Source: Planktothrix sp. FACHB-1365 (lineage in GTDB: Bacteria > Cyanobacteriota > Cyanobacteriia > Cyanobacteriales > Microcoleaceae). From it: 54,466 nt of DNA. The notes under the pieces are model-generated. The model had not been told where the DNA came from, did not search any database, and saw nothing but the letters and a program-made list of their open reading frames with translations. This document shows, piece by piece, positions 36,035 to 45,772 of this stretch. Position numbers and translations under genes: made by a program. Within the stretch, counting starts at the first letter, position 1. The number at the start of each line of letters is the position of its first letter. The stretch covers positions 1-54,466 of the forward strand of contig NZ_JACJSC010000039.1 in the NCBI RefSeq assembly GCF_014697575.1, given 5' to 3'.

Positions 36035-37015
36035 AAAACGCAGTTCTAAAACTTGATGAATAATATCTTGGGGTAATTGTTCTTGTTTTAAATAATTAAA
36101 TATCCGATGATAAATATAATCTTTAGGCAGAAAATCAAGAATTAATAGTCTGATAATTCTGTTCATATAAGCTAAGACATAATGCCAAATTTTAATGTTT
36201 TTTTTATGCCTAAATTTTGAGTGCATTCTCAGGACAACCCAAATATTATAACCAGTTTTTATCTGGGTTAAACCTTGAAAAATCTGCCAACGTTTCAACC
36301 AATCTTTCTGTAAATACCACTGCATCCAATAGGGCATATATCGAATTAAATCTGACAAGTTAAAATCATTAAAAGCTTGTAATTTAGAAGTTACAACAAT
36401 TCTAAATCCTGCTTTACTTGCTCGTAACATATATTCGTGATCACACCCATTTTGAGGCAACCATGCTGCATCAGGAAAACCAATCGCATTGACGACTTTT
36501 TTAGGAATAATGGCAATATTGCCAAAAATGAAGTCTACTAAAATATCTTCTTGTTGATTAAAAATATGAATATCTCGAATCGGAAAATTATTCAAATGAC
36601 CACTATATACCAACCAATTAGGATGATTTTTATTTCTGACTAATCCACCAATAATTGTTTTTTGATTTGAATAAATATCACAGGATATAATTAAATTTTT
36701 AATAAAGTTATCTGTCAACAATAAATCATCATTTAGCCAAACAATATAATCAGCATTGAATTGATTAATACTGTACTGCATTCCTAATGTGATCGCTCCT
36801 CCCCACCACAAAGAACCATCCCCTATTAGTAACTGTACCTGTGTAAATTCATGGCGAATCATTTCTAAAGTGCCATCTGTTGAACCATCATCAACCACTA
36901 TAATTGTTATTTTAGCTAAATCTATGCCCAAAGTTTGTTGGTGTAGTTGAGCTAGGATATTTTGGGTTAATGATTTTCGATTATGAACAGGAATTATGAT
37001 AGAAATACTGACCAT
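36005..37015 (-). CDS. Family-2 glycosyltransferase, rhamnosyltransferase-like
   Basis: A 336-residue GT-A protein. 'ISIIIPVHNRKSLTQNIL' starts the domain, 'VVDDGSTDGT' follows, and 'VWLNDDLLL' is the metal-binding segment. 'GDGSLWWGGAITLGM' is typical of the GT2 group annotated as rhamnosyl- or related transferases. It lies 16 bases after the HpsE-like gene at 37032, so it belongs to the same leftward operon. Its tail overlaps the convergent neighbour. The sugar used is unknown. Confidence 0.9.
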   Translation of the reverse strand: MVSISIIIPVHNRKSLTQNILAQLHQQTLGIDLAKITIIVVDDGSTDGTLEMIRHEFTQVQLLIGDGSLWWGGAITLGMQYSINQFNADYIVWLNDDLLLTDNFIKNLIISCDIYSNQKTIIGGLVRNKNHPNWLVYSGHLNNFPIRDIHIFNQQEDILVDFIFGNIAIIPKKVVNAIGFPDAAWLPQNGCDHEYMLRASKAGFRIVVTSKLQAFNDFNLSDLIRYMPYWMQWYLQKDWLKRWQIFQGLTQIKTGYNIWVVLRMHSKFRHKKNIKIWHYVLAYMNRIIRLLILDFLPKDYIYHRIFNYLKQEQLPQDIIHQVLELRFSGIQFDITE

Positions 37016-37031
37016 CGGTAGATAATGATAA

Positions 37032-37982
37032 TTAAGGGTATAAAGTTAGCCTCATCCAATAAAAAAAACTTCTAATTCGACTTAAATAAATCTCCATTTC
37101 ACACTCAGCAATTAAATTACTTTTAAGCTGACCTTGATATTTTAAATAATGTCGAATTGCATTGTAACTATTTCCGAATAAAGTTCGCACCAAAATAATA
37201 GGCTTTTCATAGAAGTTAGCTCCGATCATTCGTAAGGGACAAAAAGATAAACATGACCCCTGAATCAAAGATAACAAATAATCCCGTTTGAGTCGCCAAG
37301 CCGGAATCTGATGGTAAGTGTGCATGGATGGATTATACCAAATTTCCCAACCCGCTTTATATAAATACATCAACGGTTCCCAATCATCCCCTTGCACCAT
37401 TTTTCCCCCTGGCAACTTCCCACTCATTTGAGGTTGCTGGGGTACAACTTCACTCCACACCTGCTTTCTAACCACCATTGCTGCTCCTGGAGGTAAGCTT
37501 AACACCTGTGGTTGATAACGGTTCGGTTCTGGCCCCCGTTCTCGAATAGCTAAAAATCCCTCAATTGCCTTAAAATTTTCTGGGGGTGGAACTTCATAAA
37601 CCCCATGAATTTGTCCGCCATAAGCACCCGCTTGGGGATAAACCTGTGCAAACTGATATGCTTGGGCTACCCAATTTTCATCCGGCCAGTTATCATCATC
37701 CAGAAACCCAATTAACTCCCCCTGAGCTTCCTCTAGTCCCCGTTGTCTTGCAAAGGCGGCACCTTGCTGGGTTTCAAGCACATACAGTAACGGAAACTCT
37801 TCCTGCCAAGAAGCTATCATATCCTGAATAACATTAGCTGTTTGATCACTGCTATTATTATCAACAACAATAATTTCCCAAGTGATATTTTCTGTTCCCT
37901 TTTGCGATCGCAATTTTTCTAAAACATCGGGAACACGACTAGCACCATTATAGGTGGGAATAACAACGGTAAAATCGATCAT
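37032..37982 (-). CDS. hpsE: HpsE-like glycosyltransferase (copy 1)
   Basis: A 316-residue family-2 glycosyltransferase. 'FTVVIPTYNGASRVPDVLEKLRSQKGTE' is the HpsE-type N-terminus; 'IVVDNNSSDQT' and the metal motif 'FLDDDNWPDENW' follow. 'LPPGAAMVVRKQVW' and 'GDDWEPLMYLYKAGW' are shared with the next copy. HpsE takes part in making the hormogonium polysaccharide. It is a tandem paralogue of the gene at 38049 (66-base gap), and the two are alike through their whole length, so the product may need two related transfers, or one copy is specialising. Confidence 0.85.
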   Translation of the reverse strand: MIDFTVVIPTYNGASRVPDVLEKLRSQKGTENITWEIIVVDNNSSDQTANVIQDMIASWQEEFPLLYVLETQQGAAFARQRGLEEAQGELIGFLDDDNWPDENWVAQAYQFAQVYPQAGAYGGQIHGVYEVPPPENFKAIEGFLAIRERGPEPNRYQPQVLSLPPGAAMVVRKQVWSEVVPQQPQMSGKLPGGKMVQGDDWEPLMYLYKAGWEIWYNPSMHTYHQIPAWRLKRDYLLSLIQGSCLSFCPLRMIGANFYEKPIILVRTLFGNSYNAIRHYLKYQGQLKSNLIAECEMEIYLSRIRSFFYWMRLTLYP

Positions 37983-38048
37983 AGTTCGTAAGTCTTCTTT
38001 AGAATGAGTTGATCCTATTTTATTACTAGAAAAATTAATAATTTTCGG

Positions 38049-38996
38049 TTAATCTCGCTGTTTCCACTGCCATAAATAAAAAGGACTGATCACACTACTT
38101 CTTAAAAACTCCATTTCACAAGCTGCGACCACATCGGTTTTTAAGGCTTTTCGATGTTTTAAATAGTAAGCGATCGCTTTTCTAATATCATTCACTAACC
38201 CCAATGGACATAATAAGGGTCGTTGCCAAGGTTTTAACCGTAACATCCGAATATAATGTCGTGCTAACCCCGTATTACGACTTATATTAATCAAATAATT
38301 TCGTTCTAAACGATAAGCCGGAATTTGATGATAGGTTTTTAACATTGGACTATACCAAATTTCCCATCCTTTTTTTTGAATATATAGTATCGCTTCAATA
38401 TCTTCACTCGCTAACCGATTATCTCCCAAAGGACCCGTTAAAAATGTTTCTTCGGGAACACTTTCACACCAAGCTTGTTTACGAACAACTAATGCCAATC
38501 CCGGCGGTAATACTTTCTTTTTAGGATCATAAAAATAAGGTTTATCTCCGCGTTGAGTTATCCCCAAAAAGCCTGCTATTCGCTCAAAATTTTTGGGAGG
38601 TTCGATTTCATAACTCCCATCAACGTGACTAGCATAAACTCCTGCTTGTGGATATTCTTGAGCAAATTGATAAGCTTTTTCTACCCAATCTAATGCCGGT
38701 AAATTATCATCATCTAAAAAAGCAATTAGAGGAGCTTGAGATTCTTTTATTGCTCGTTTTCGGGCAAAAGCAACTCCCTTTTTTGTTTCTAAACAATATT
38801 TTAAAGGAACAGTTATCTGCCTTTCTTTTTGATAATTTTTAATCAATTCTGCTGTATTATCAGTGCTATTATTATCAATAATTAGAATTTCCCAGTTTAT
38901 CTGTTCTGTTCCAGTTTGCGATCGCAATTTCTCTAAAACCGCAGGTAAGCGGGCCGCTCCATTATAGGTGGGAATAGCAACAGTGATATCAACCAT
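38049..38996 (-). CDS. hpsE: HpsE-like glycosyltransferase (copy 2)
   Basis: A 315-residue family-2 glycosyltransferase parallel to copy 1: 'ITVAIPTYNGAARLPAVLEKLRSQTGTE' at the start, 'IIDNNSTDNT', the metal motif 'FLDDDNLPALDW', then 'LPPGLALVVRKQAW' and 'SEDIEAILYIQKKGWEIW'. It ends in a basic tail. It is upstream of copy 1 in transcription and is probably the first gene of the leftward unit running to 36005. Start codon and length agree with copy 1. Confidence 0.85.
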   Translation of the reverse strand: MVDITVAIPTYNGAARLPAVLEKLRSQTGTEQINWEILIIDNNSTDNTAELIKNYQKERQITVPLKYCLETKKGVAFARKRAIKESQAPLIAFLDDDNLPALDWVEKAYQFAQEYPQAGVYASHVDGSYEIEPPKNFERIAGFLGITQRGDKPYFYDPKKKVLPPGLALVVRKQAWCESVPEETFLTGPLGDNRLASEDIEAILYIQKKGWEIWYSPMLKTYHQIPAYRLERNYLINISRNTGLARHYIRMLRLKPWQRPLLCPLGLVNDIRKAIAYYLKHRKALKTDVVAACEMEFLRSSVISPFYLWQWKQRD

Positions 38997-39104
38997 AGAA
39001 TTGATCTGGATTAAGGCTGTTATTTTTTTAGTATAACCTATATTTTCGGCTGAGTTTGTTCCTCACCCATCACGTCACCCACCAACGCAATCCAATTTTC
39101 ACAA

Positions 39105-39881
39105 CTACTCTATTAAGCTAGGGTAGCAATTAGACGTAATTAAAACAAATTTATTTTCTGTATTATCCCAACGAATTGTATTCACTTGTTTGAGTCCTGG
39201 TTGCACTTCAACTTTAAACTCAATCTTAAATTCCTCTAGGGTTTCAGAAGAACATAAAAATCCGATGATTTCTTCCTCTAACAAATTAAAGCGAAAAAAA
39301 ATAGGAATAGATAATGTATTTTGAAACCGCAGATCTTTATATCCATAAACCACTGTTGCATCTGAACCTAAAGGTGCAAATCGGCTTTCTTCGGTATAAA
39401 TATCTTGGGAATGGGGGTGTCTTTCTAAGGGGATCAAACCTGCTTTTAAGATTAAATAATAAATCAATCCAGAAAGTTGACACAAACCACCACCAATATT
39501 AGATTGAAGTTCATTATTAACAATTGCTCGTCCCTCTCGATAGCCATTTTTAGTATGAGGTTCTCCGACTAAATACCAAAAAGAAAATATTTCTCCTGGT
39601 TGAATTAAACGATTTTCAATTTGAGCGATCGCTGTAGCTAAATTATGTTTTTTATTTTCAAAATGGCTCGTTTTTTTTACGGCTTGACTAATTTTAATTT
39701 GTTCTTTAAAATCTTGTTGTTCTTCAAGGGTCAGAATTTGTCGTTGAACAAACTTACTTTTTTGTCCTGATAACTGATCTATGATTTCTCTTTGTATAGA
39801 TTTTAAATTTCGTCTAAAATCCGAAGAAAATAATATTTTTAAATTAAAATTCGATGAAACTAATCGCGAGGTTCTTTTCAT
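39105..39881 (-). CDS. VanW family protein
   Basis: A 258-residue protein with the VanW domain. The motif 'NLATAIAQIENRLIQPGEIFSFW' and 'GGGLCQLSGLIYYLILKAGL' (about residues 80-145) with 'RHPHSQ' and 'GSDATVVYG' are diagnostic. VanW occurs in vancomycin-resistance clusters but is widespread and its activity is not settled. No signal peptide is seen. It lies next to the exopolysaccharide operon, 108 bases upstream of HpsE copy 2 and in the same direction, so a link to envelope glycan is plausible. Confidence 0.88.
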   Translation of the reverse strand: MKRTSRLVSSNFNLKILFSSDFRRNLKSIQREIIDQLSGQKSKFVQRQILTLEEQQDFKEQIKISQAVKKTSHFENKKHNLATAIAQIENRLIQPGEIFSFWYLVGEPHTKNGYREGRAIVNNELQSNIGGGLCQLSGLIYYLILKAGLIPLERHPHSQDIYTEESRFAPLGSDATVVYGYKDLRFQNTLSIPIFFRFNLLEEEIIGFLCSSETLEEFKIEFKVEVQPGLKQVNTIRWDNTENKFVLITSNCYPSLIE

Positions 39882-40058
39882 ATTCTTATTGACTTGATCA
39901 TTTTAATTCATCAAGAGTTTTTATAGGCTATTTAACAGCTTTTTCTTGATGGCTTAATAGGGTAGTATGAGGTGATAATGGCTTTCCCTATCCTAATTTA
40001 TTCAGGTATAATTAATGGTTTTTAGCACAACTGAGGGCAGTTTGTAGAAGTTTATAAA

Positions 40059-41183
40059 TTAATAAAGCTCATACTTTAATAACGTGCAGGGTAAGGAACC
40101 ATTATAAACCGCAATTCTCCGAGAAGTTCTTAAACCGACTTGTTTTCCTAATGTTTTGTTTCCGGTCAAAATATAAGCTGTCCAACCTTTAAACCGTTGT
40201 TTAAACGTATCCCCTAACTGTTTATATAAACCAGCTAATTCCTCCACCTCTCCCAAACGTTCTCCGTAGGGAGGGTTACAAATAATCACACCCTGATCCG
40301 CAGGAGGTTCTATTTGAGATAATTCCAGTTGTTGTAAGCGAATTTGGTCTGCAACCCCACAACGTTGAGCATTCTCAAAAGCTTGATTCAGAATATCCCC
40401 ATCTTGATCTGAACCCAGAATTGGGGCGGGTAAGGTGGTTAATTGTGCCTCTAATGCTTCATGTTTTAAAGATTCCCATAATTTAGGATCAAAATCTTTC
40501 CATTTCATAAACCCAAAGGTTTCTCGGAATAACCCTGGTGCAATATTTAAAGCTTTTAAACTGGCTTCTATGGGTAAAGTTCCTGACCCACATAACGGGT
40601 CTAAAAACGGTAAATCAGGATGCCATTCTGCTATTTCTAATAACGCAGATGCTAAACTTTCTTTTAAAGGGGCAAGTCCAACGGCGGGACGATATCCCCG
40701 GCGATGTAAACTGCTTCCAGAACTATCTAAACTTAAAATTCCGTGATTTTCATGGAGATGAAGATTAATCCATAAATCAGGATTATTAAGATTAATATCA
40801 GAACGTTCCCCAAATTCTGAACGCTGTTGATCAATAATGGCGTTTTTAACCTGAAGAGCGGTAAAGTGGGTATGGTTTAAGACTTCATTTTTGCCTGTAC
40901 AATTAACAGCAAAGGTATTCAGAGGGGATAAATACTCAGTCCAATTAATATTTTGAACTTCCTGATACAATTGTTGGGCATTGGCACAGGAAAATTCAGC
41001 AATCGGGACTAAAACCCGAAATAGGGTTCTTCCCCAAAGATTAACTCGATAAAGAAGCTTGCGAGAACCTGTGAAATGAACTCCTGTAAATTCAGGACGA
41101 ACATTTTCAGCCCCTAAACGTTCTAACTCTTGAGCAGCAATAACTTCTAAACCCTTGGCAACCGTTGCAAAATACTGGGTCAT
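40059..41183 (-). CDS. THUMP-domain RNA methyltransferase, RlmL/YpsC type
   Basis: A 374-residue SAM-dependent N2-guanine methyltransferase for 23S rRNA (m2G2445 type). The N-terminal THUMP RNA-binding domain (about 1-150) has 'FATVAKGLEVIAAQEL'. The methyltransferase domain (about 160-374) has 'LDPLCGSGTLPIEA' for SAM and 'ICNPPYGERLG' as the catalytic NPPY. It is the short, unfused form found in Bacillus and cyanobacteria, unlike the two-enzyme fusion of E. coli. It is divergent from the ammonium-transporter kinase gene. Confidence 0.93.
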   Translation of the reverse strand: MTQYFATVAKGLEVIAAQELERLGAENVRPEFTGVHFTGSRKLLYRVNLWGRTLFRVLVPIAEFSCANAQQLYQEVQNINWTEYLSPLNTFAVNCTGKNEVLNHTHFTALQVKNAIIDQQRSEFGERSDINLNNPDLWINLHLHENHGILSLDSSGSSLHRRGYRPAVGLAPLKESLASALLEIAEWHPDLPFLDPLCGSGTLPIEASLKALNIAPGLFRETFGFMKWKDFDPKLWESLKHEALEAQLTTLPAPILGSDQDGDILNQAFENAQRCGVADQIRLQQLELSQIEPPADQGVIICNPPYGERLGEVEELAGLYKQLGDTFKQRFKGWTAYILTGNKTLGKQVGLRTSRRIAVYNGSLPCTLLKYELY

Positions 41184-41675
41184 TCAGGAGACAATTTTGG
41201 CTTTTACTGTGTAACAATCCCAGAATCAAATTAAGCTTGATCCGGGTTGCTTCCTAATATTTTAGGGTTTTGACTTTATAGCCAAATTCCCATATATCCC
41301 CAGTCGCTAAACCAGGGAGAAAGAATTGTCATAAACCGAAAGCAATTCTTCAAAATTAAGATTTTTTGAAGAACGTATGTTTCCTTCTGATCAGAAAGGA
41401 CACCGGCGACTGGCCGTGTTTCGTCTCGGTGTCCTTAGCTGGTTCGCTCCTCACACGCTTGTTACTCTACCCAAACCCGGTTCCCTTTGTCAACACCTAA
41501 AGTATTTTTTTTCCTGATGAAAGGTTTTTTGCCTACGCCAGCTTGATTTCTGGCGGATGAGTCTTGTTACCCAACCCCTTAACTTAACGGTTTGTAGATT
41601 AACTGTATAAAATTCCACAAAAACTTCTAGGATAAGTTGAGACAATCTTAAATTAAGTGAGTAATCGATAATTCA
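41184..41675. other. Hairpin-rich intergenic region before the Amt-kinase gene
   Basis: No protein gene is seen in 492 bases, but the stretch is unusually structured, with four consecutive hairpins: 41346-41373, 41382-41400, 41396-41436 and 41536-41555. The unpaired segment CTCCTCACAC lies at 41447-41456. A T8 run follows at about 41506-41512. It may hold a small RNA or a regulated leader. Confidence 0.55.
41346..41560 (+). ncRNA. Candidate structured RNA or leader
   Basis: TTCTTCAAAA/TTTTGAAGAA, then TCCTTCTGA/TCAGAAAGGA, then AAGGACACCG (41396-41405) with CGGTGTCCTT (41427-41436), then CGCCAG/CTGGCG. The third stem is ten perfect pairs with a 21-base loop. CTCCTCACAC in the following single-stranded part recalls the core of the cyanobacterial sRNA Yfr1, but the expected terminator hairpin right after it is absent. 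Strand and boundaries are guesses. Confidence 0.3.
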
Positions 41676-44372
41676 GTGATTGATATTCTCTGGCTGCTGG
41701 TCTGTTCGGGCTTAGTCTTTTTGATGCAGCCCGGATTTATGTGTTTAGAGTCGGGTTTAACCCGCTCCAAGAATAGTATCAATGTTGCAGTCAAAAATTT
41801 TGCCGACTTTGGGATTTCCGTAGCCCTGTTTTGGGCTTTTGGCTATGCCCTGATGTTTAGTAAGACACCCACAGGAGGAATTGACCCAGGATCTTTCTTT
41901 TTTGACACCACCTCTTCTCCAGGGGTAGCGGCTTTTTTTCTATTTGAAACCATGTTTTGCAGTACCGCCACAACTATCGTTTCAGGGGCATCGGCGGAAC
42001 GCATGAAGTTTGGGTCTTATCTCTTGGTTGCTGCTTTAACTTCTGGAATGATTTACCCCATTTTTGGTCATTGGGTGTGGAATGGACTAGAAATCAATCA
42101 GGTAAGGGGATGGTTAGGAGAAAAGGGCTTTGTCGATTTTGCTGGGTCTACTGTTGTTCATAGTATCGGGGGATGGGTTTCTCTGGCGGTTGTGTTGGTT
42201 ATTGGGCCACGAATTGGACGGTTTTCCCTCGATCAACTACCCCAACAAATGCGGGGATCAAACCTTCAGTTGTCTGTGTTGGGGACAATGTTACTGTGGT
42301 TAGGATGGTTAGGATTTAACGGGGGAAGTTATCTACATTTAGATGTTGGCGTGGCTTCGGTTATTGTCAATACGGTTCTAGCCGGGACGTCGGGGATGTT
42401 AATCGGGGCTATGTTGGGTTGGCTACTGCATGGCCGGCCGGAAGTAGAACTGATTATTAATGGTTCTTTGGCTGGTTTAGTCGCAATTACGGCGTCTTCC
42501 CCGGTGGTTTCGACTCCCATAGCCCCCATCATTGGAGGAATTGGGGCGGGGGTCATGGTGTTAGTCTCCCTAACCCTACAACGATGGCAGATTGATGATG
42601 CTGTAGATGCCATTGCGGTTCATGCAGGCGGTGGGGTATGGGGAACTTTAGCGGTGGGTCTGTTTGGTAATCTAAGTTTACTCAATACGGGCTTGTCTCG
42701 CGGTCAACAAATACTGGTTCAAGCTTTAGGTGTTGGGGTGTCTTTCCTCTGGGGATTTGGCTTGACCTGGGTAATTTTATACACCATCAATCGTTACTTT
42801 CCCCTGCGAGTCTCCATTGAAGCAGAAACAACCGGATTAAATATTTCTGAACATGGGGCCAAAACTGAGGTTTATGATTTGTTTGAGGTTATGGAGTATC
42901 AAGCTCGTACCCAGGACTTTAGGCGACGGGTTCCCGAAAATCAATTTACAGAAGTCGGTCAAATAGGCTTTCGATATAACCAAGTGATGCAAGCTTTGGA
43001 GGATGCCTTAATCCAAACCGAGGCTATCATTCACAATGCAACGGATGCTATGATTACCTTTTCCAACCCAACGGGAAAGATTTTAACAGCCAATCCCAGT
43101 GCAGAAGAAATATTTGGATATCCGGCCACAGAATTAATTGGAATGTCAATATTATATCTGTTTGATTGGCCGACTTCCGAGGTCACTGAACAGCAAACTT
43201 TGTTAGAAAAATGGTTATTACAAGGCCGTCAAGCGGTTATCGGTCGTCGAGCTAATGGGTCTTGTTTTCCTTTGGAAGCTACAATTAATCAGGCAAAATT
43301 TGGCTATCAATCTTTTTTTATGGGAACTTTTCGGGATTTATCTGCCCATAAACAAGCTGAGGAAGCTTTACAACAAGCTGAGGAACGGTTAAAGACTTCT
43401 CTGGAGTTAAAACGAAAAAATGATCAACTTAAAAATACGCTGAGAGAACTCAAAAAAACTCAAGCTCAGTTAATTCAAGGTGAAAAAATGTCGAGTTTAG
43501 GTCAACTGGTTGCCGGAATTGCTCATGAAATTAATAATCCGGTTAATTTTGTCTATGGTAATTTAATTCATGCTGCTAACTACACCCGTGATGTTCTGAA
43601 TTTATTGGAAACTTACCAACAAGAATACGCCCATCCTAGTCCTAAAATTCAGCAAGAAATTGAATCAATTGAATTAGAATTTCTCAAAGAAGATTTTCCT
43701 AAAATTGTAGAATCAATGCAGGTCGGAGCCGACCGGATTCGGGATATTGTTCGGTCGTTGCGAACTTTTTCCCGTCATGATGAGGCGGAACTCAAGCCTG
43801 TTAATATTCATGATGGGTTAGACAGTACCTTGATGATTTTGAAGAGTAAACTCAAACCCCAAGGGAAGTTAACGGGAATTGAGGTCGTCAAGGACTATGG
43901 GAGTATTCCTTTGATTGAGTGTTATCCAGGGCCTTTAAATCAGGTGTTTATGAATCTGATTAATAATGCTATTGATGCTCTGCACGATTCAATGATCCAA
44001 GATAAATTTTCTTTACTATCCTGCGATAAGTCCCTAATTCAGCCTCAAATTGTAATTCGTACCCTATCAACACACCATCAACGAATTTTGATAGAAATTT
44101 CTGATAATGGTTTGGGGATTCCTAAAGAAATTCGGTCTAAGCTATTTGATCCTTTTTTTACAACCAAACCCGTCGGGAAAGGCACCGGTTTAGGTTTGTC
44201 CATTAGCTATCAAATTATTGTCGAACGCCATAAAGGTCAAATTTGGTGCGAGTCCCAATTAGGGGAATATACTAGGTTTCTGATAGAAATTCCGGTGAAA
44301 CAGGGGGAGGGGATGAGAGGACAAGGGGATGAGGAAGCAACTGTCAAGACTTCCTCTGTAAAAAAAATGTGA
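41676..44372 (+). CDS. Ammonium transporter fused to PAS-histidine kinase
   Basis: An 898-residue sensor. Residues 1-385 are a complete Amt domain of about eleven helices with the pore histidines H162 ('VVHSIGG') and H316 ('[10 protein letters not shown]'). A linker leads to a PAS domain (about 435-560), a coiled coil, a HisKA domain with H617 ('[13 protein letters not shown]') and an ATPase domain (about 735-880; 'LINNAIDAL', 'DNGLGIPKE', '[11 protein letters not shown]'). Amt-kinase fusions are known as ammonium sensors in which transport drives signalling. The start is GTG. The upstream region is strongly structured. No response regulator is adjacent. Confidence 0.93.
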   Translation: MIDILWLLVCSGLVFLMQPGFMCLESGLTRSKNSINVAVKNFADFGISVALFWAFGYALMFSKTPTGGIDPGSFFFDTTSSPGVAAFFLFETMFCSTATTIVSGASAERMKFGSYLLVAALTSGMIYPIFGHWVWNGLEINQVRGWLGEKGFVDFAGSTVVHSIGGWVSLAVVLVIGPRIGRFSLDQLPQQMRGSNLQLSVLGTMLLWLGWLGFNGGSYLHLDVGVASVIVNTVLAGTSGMLIGAMLGWLLHGRPEVELIINGSLAGLVAITASSPVVSTPIAPIIGGIGAGVMVLVSLTLQRWQIDDAVDAIAVHAGGGVWGTLAVGLFGNLSLLNTGLSRGQQILVQALGVGVSFLWGFGLTWVILYTINRYFPLRVSIEAETTGLNISEHGAKTEVYDLFEVMEYQARTQDFRRRVPENQFTEVGQIGFRYNQVMQALEDALIQTEAIIHNATDAMITFSNPTGKILTANPSAEEIFGYPATELIGMSILYLFDWPTSEVTEQQTLLEKWLLQGRQAVIGRRANGSCFPLEATINQAKFGYQSFFMGTFRDLSAHKQAEEALQQAEERLKTSLELKRKNDQLKNTLRELKKTQAQLIQGEKMSSLGQLVAGIAHEINNPVNFVYGNLIHAANYTRDVLNLLETYQQEYAHPSPKIQQEIESIELEFLKEDFPKIVESMQVGADRIRDIVRSLRTFSRHDEAELKPVNIHDGLDSTLMILKSKLKPQGKLTGIEVVKDYGSIPLIECYPGPLNQVFMNLINNAIDALHDSMIQDKFSLLSCDKSLIQPQIVIRTLSTHHQRILIEISDNGLGIPKEIRSKLFDPFFTTKPVGKGTGLGLSISYQIIVERHKGQIWCESQLGEYTRFLIEIPVKQGEGMRGQGDEEATVKTSSVKKM

Positions 44373-44698
44373 TGTTTCACGGCCAAGAATCGAGTTAAAT
44401 TAGATACAGAGGTGCGTCGATGTTTCTGTTGTAGAGACGCGCCATGGCACGTCTCTACAGGGCGGTCTGTACTAGACAGGCTAATTCGGTTCCTGACCCC
44501 GCGAGAAGAACCTGCTTTTACAGCAATAGACGCACCGCAAGAAGCTTAAGTCTTGCTTGTTGAGGTAAATCATTAGCAGCAACAGCCGCGACCCTCAATC
44601 AACGTTGCTCTGCTACAGTCTACTTCAATGATTCCCTATAAATTAAGTGTTGATTTTCTTGAATCTTACCTTGTTGATTAAAAAGGAGTATGCAGCAG
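44373..44698. other. Spacer before the PAP-like cluster
   Basis: No gene is seen. It has a 28-bp palindrome (44431-44458), a small hairpin GCAAGA/TCTTGC (44537-44556) and AAGGAG (44683-44688) serving the next gene. Confidence 0.65.
44431..44458. repeat. 28-bp palindrome, second copy (GTAGAGACGCGCCA family)
   Basis: It matches 18388-18415 except for one base in the right arm (GCACGTC for GCGCGTC). The flanks are unrelated, showing mobility or convergent maintenance of the palindrome itself. Confidence 0.88.
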
Positions 44699-45400
44699 AT
44701 GGTGTTAACCACCGCAACCCAACATCCTATCGAGAATTATTCTAAACTTAAAAAAACCCATCCGAAAGCCCATAATCATTATCGGTTTCAAGACTTCTTC
44801 AGCTTTGACTCATCAACAGGTACGGTCACGGACTGGAATGAAATGCGAAACATCTTTACCAGTGAGGACTTTATTATTGGTTTAGTGGAGGGATTAGAAG
44901 AGGAAGTTGGCAACGCTTCATCCGTGATTATGTACACTATTGGAAAGGAATGGGGGGTTAAGGATGCAGAGTTTTTCCAACACTGGTATGAAGCCGAGTT
45001 TGGTCAAAGTATCCGACAATCTAACCTGATGTTTTTATTAGAAACTTGGTGGTGGCCCTTCACGTCCCAAGGCTGGGGACGTTGGGAAGTCGATATGAGC
45101 GATCGCAAACACGGCTGTATTTTCATTAACTTATTTGACTCGGCTGTTGCTCGTAGTTTAGGAGACATAGGAAAACCAGTTTGTCATATTTATGCTGGAT
45201 TATTTGCCGGATTTTTTAGCAAATTAGTCAAAAAAAGTCTCAGTTGTATTGAACTGCAATGTTATTCCATGGGGGAAACTTATTGTAAATTTCTCTTAGG
45301 AAACCCTGATCGCATTGATGCGGCTGGTTTCTGGTTAAACGAAGGCGCAACGGCCAGAGATATTCAACGGAAATTACAAGATGGAGTCGTCCTACGATGA
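44699..45400 (+). CDS. V4R-domain protein, Slr0144-like
   Basis: A 233-residue soluble protein whose C-terminal half (about 85-215) is a V4R (4-vinyl reductase) domain, a small-molecule-binding fold found in BchJ and in regulators. 'GLFAGFFSKLVKKSLSCIELQCYSMGE' with 'YCKFLLGNP' shows the usual C...C-x-F pattern. ATG 44690 is only one base from AAGGAG, so the in-frame ATG at 44699, ten bases away, is preferred. It overlaps the next gene by ATGA. Order and partners recall the slr0144-slr0152 photosystem II assembly cluster. The ligand is unknown; a tetrapyrrole is a guess from the family. Confidence 0.82.
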   Translation: MVLTTATQHPIENYSKLKKTHPKAHNHYRFQDFFSFDSSTGTVTDWNEMRNIFTSEDFIIGLVEGLEEEVGNASSVIMYTIGKEWGVKDAEFFQHWYEAEFGQSIRQSNLMFLLETWWWPFTSQGWGRWEVDMSDRKHGCIFINLFDSAVARSLGDIGKPVCHIYAGLFAGFFSKLVKKSLSCIELQCYSMGETYCKFLLGNPDRIDAAGFWLNEGATARDIQRKLQDGVVLR

Positions 45401-45669
45401 AGAATCAAAATGCCTGGATGAGTGAGTCGGTTCAGGACTTTTTCAGTAACCTCAACTGGCTAGGTACACCCTCACGGGTACTACAAAATGGTCATTCTCC
45501 GACTTCATCCCAGATGAATTTAACGTTATCGGTCAGCGATTTTTTTCAAGGAATTGATTGGGAAGGGGTTCCTCAAGTGGGGGTTATGCCGATCTCCTCT
45601 TCTTCCTCTACTCCCGTTTCCTTGGATGATCCTGATGTCACCATTGAGGATTTAATGGGATTATTTTAA
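45397..45669 (+). CDS. Small acidic protein with a duplicated DFF..W-G-P motif (Slr0145-like position)
   Basis: A 90-residue protein starting inside the stop of the previous gene (ATGA overlap), so translation is probably coupled. Two similar segments are visible: 'VQDFFSNLNWLGTP' (about 8-21) and 'VSDFFQGIDWEGVP' (about 48-61). Each follows the pattern V-x-DFF-x3-[NDI]-W-x-G-x-P and they are joined by a Ser/Thr-rich linker. The tail 'DVTIEDLMGLF' is hydrophobic-acidic. There are no cysteines and no membrane helix. Such short repeated aromatic motifs look like binding peptides, perhaps for the V4R partner. Function is unknown. Confidence 0.75.
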   Translation: MKNQNAWMSESVQDFFSNLNWLGTPSRVLQNGHSPTSSQMNLTLSVSDFFQGIDWEGVPQVGVMPISSSSSTPVSLDDPDVTIEDLMGLF

Positions 45670-45772
45670 ACACAAAAGCCGTCCACCCTGGGAAATAGGG
45701 GAGCATCAACGATGGCTTTTATTTCCTCTTCGTAAAATTTTCCATCAAATTCATGAACTTGATCAAATCTGT

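Noticed and set aside
41447-41456. Yfr1 small RNA
   Set aside because: Only the CTCCTCACAC core is present; the closely following terminator hairpin expected of Yfr1 is missing, so it is reported only as a candidate structured region.
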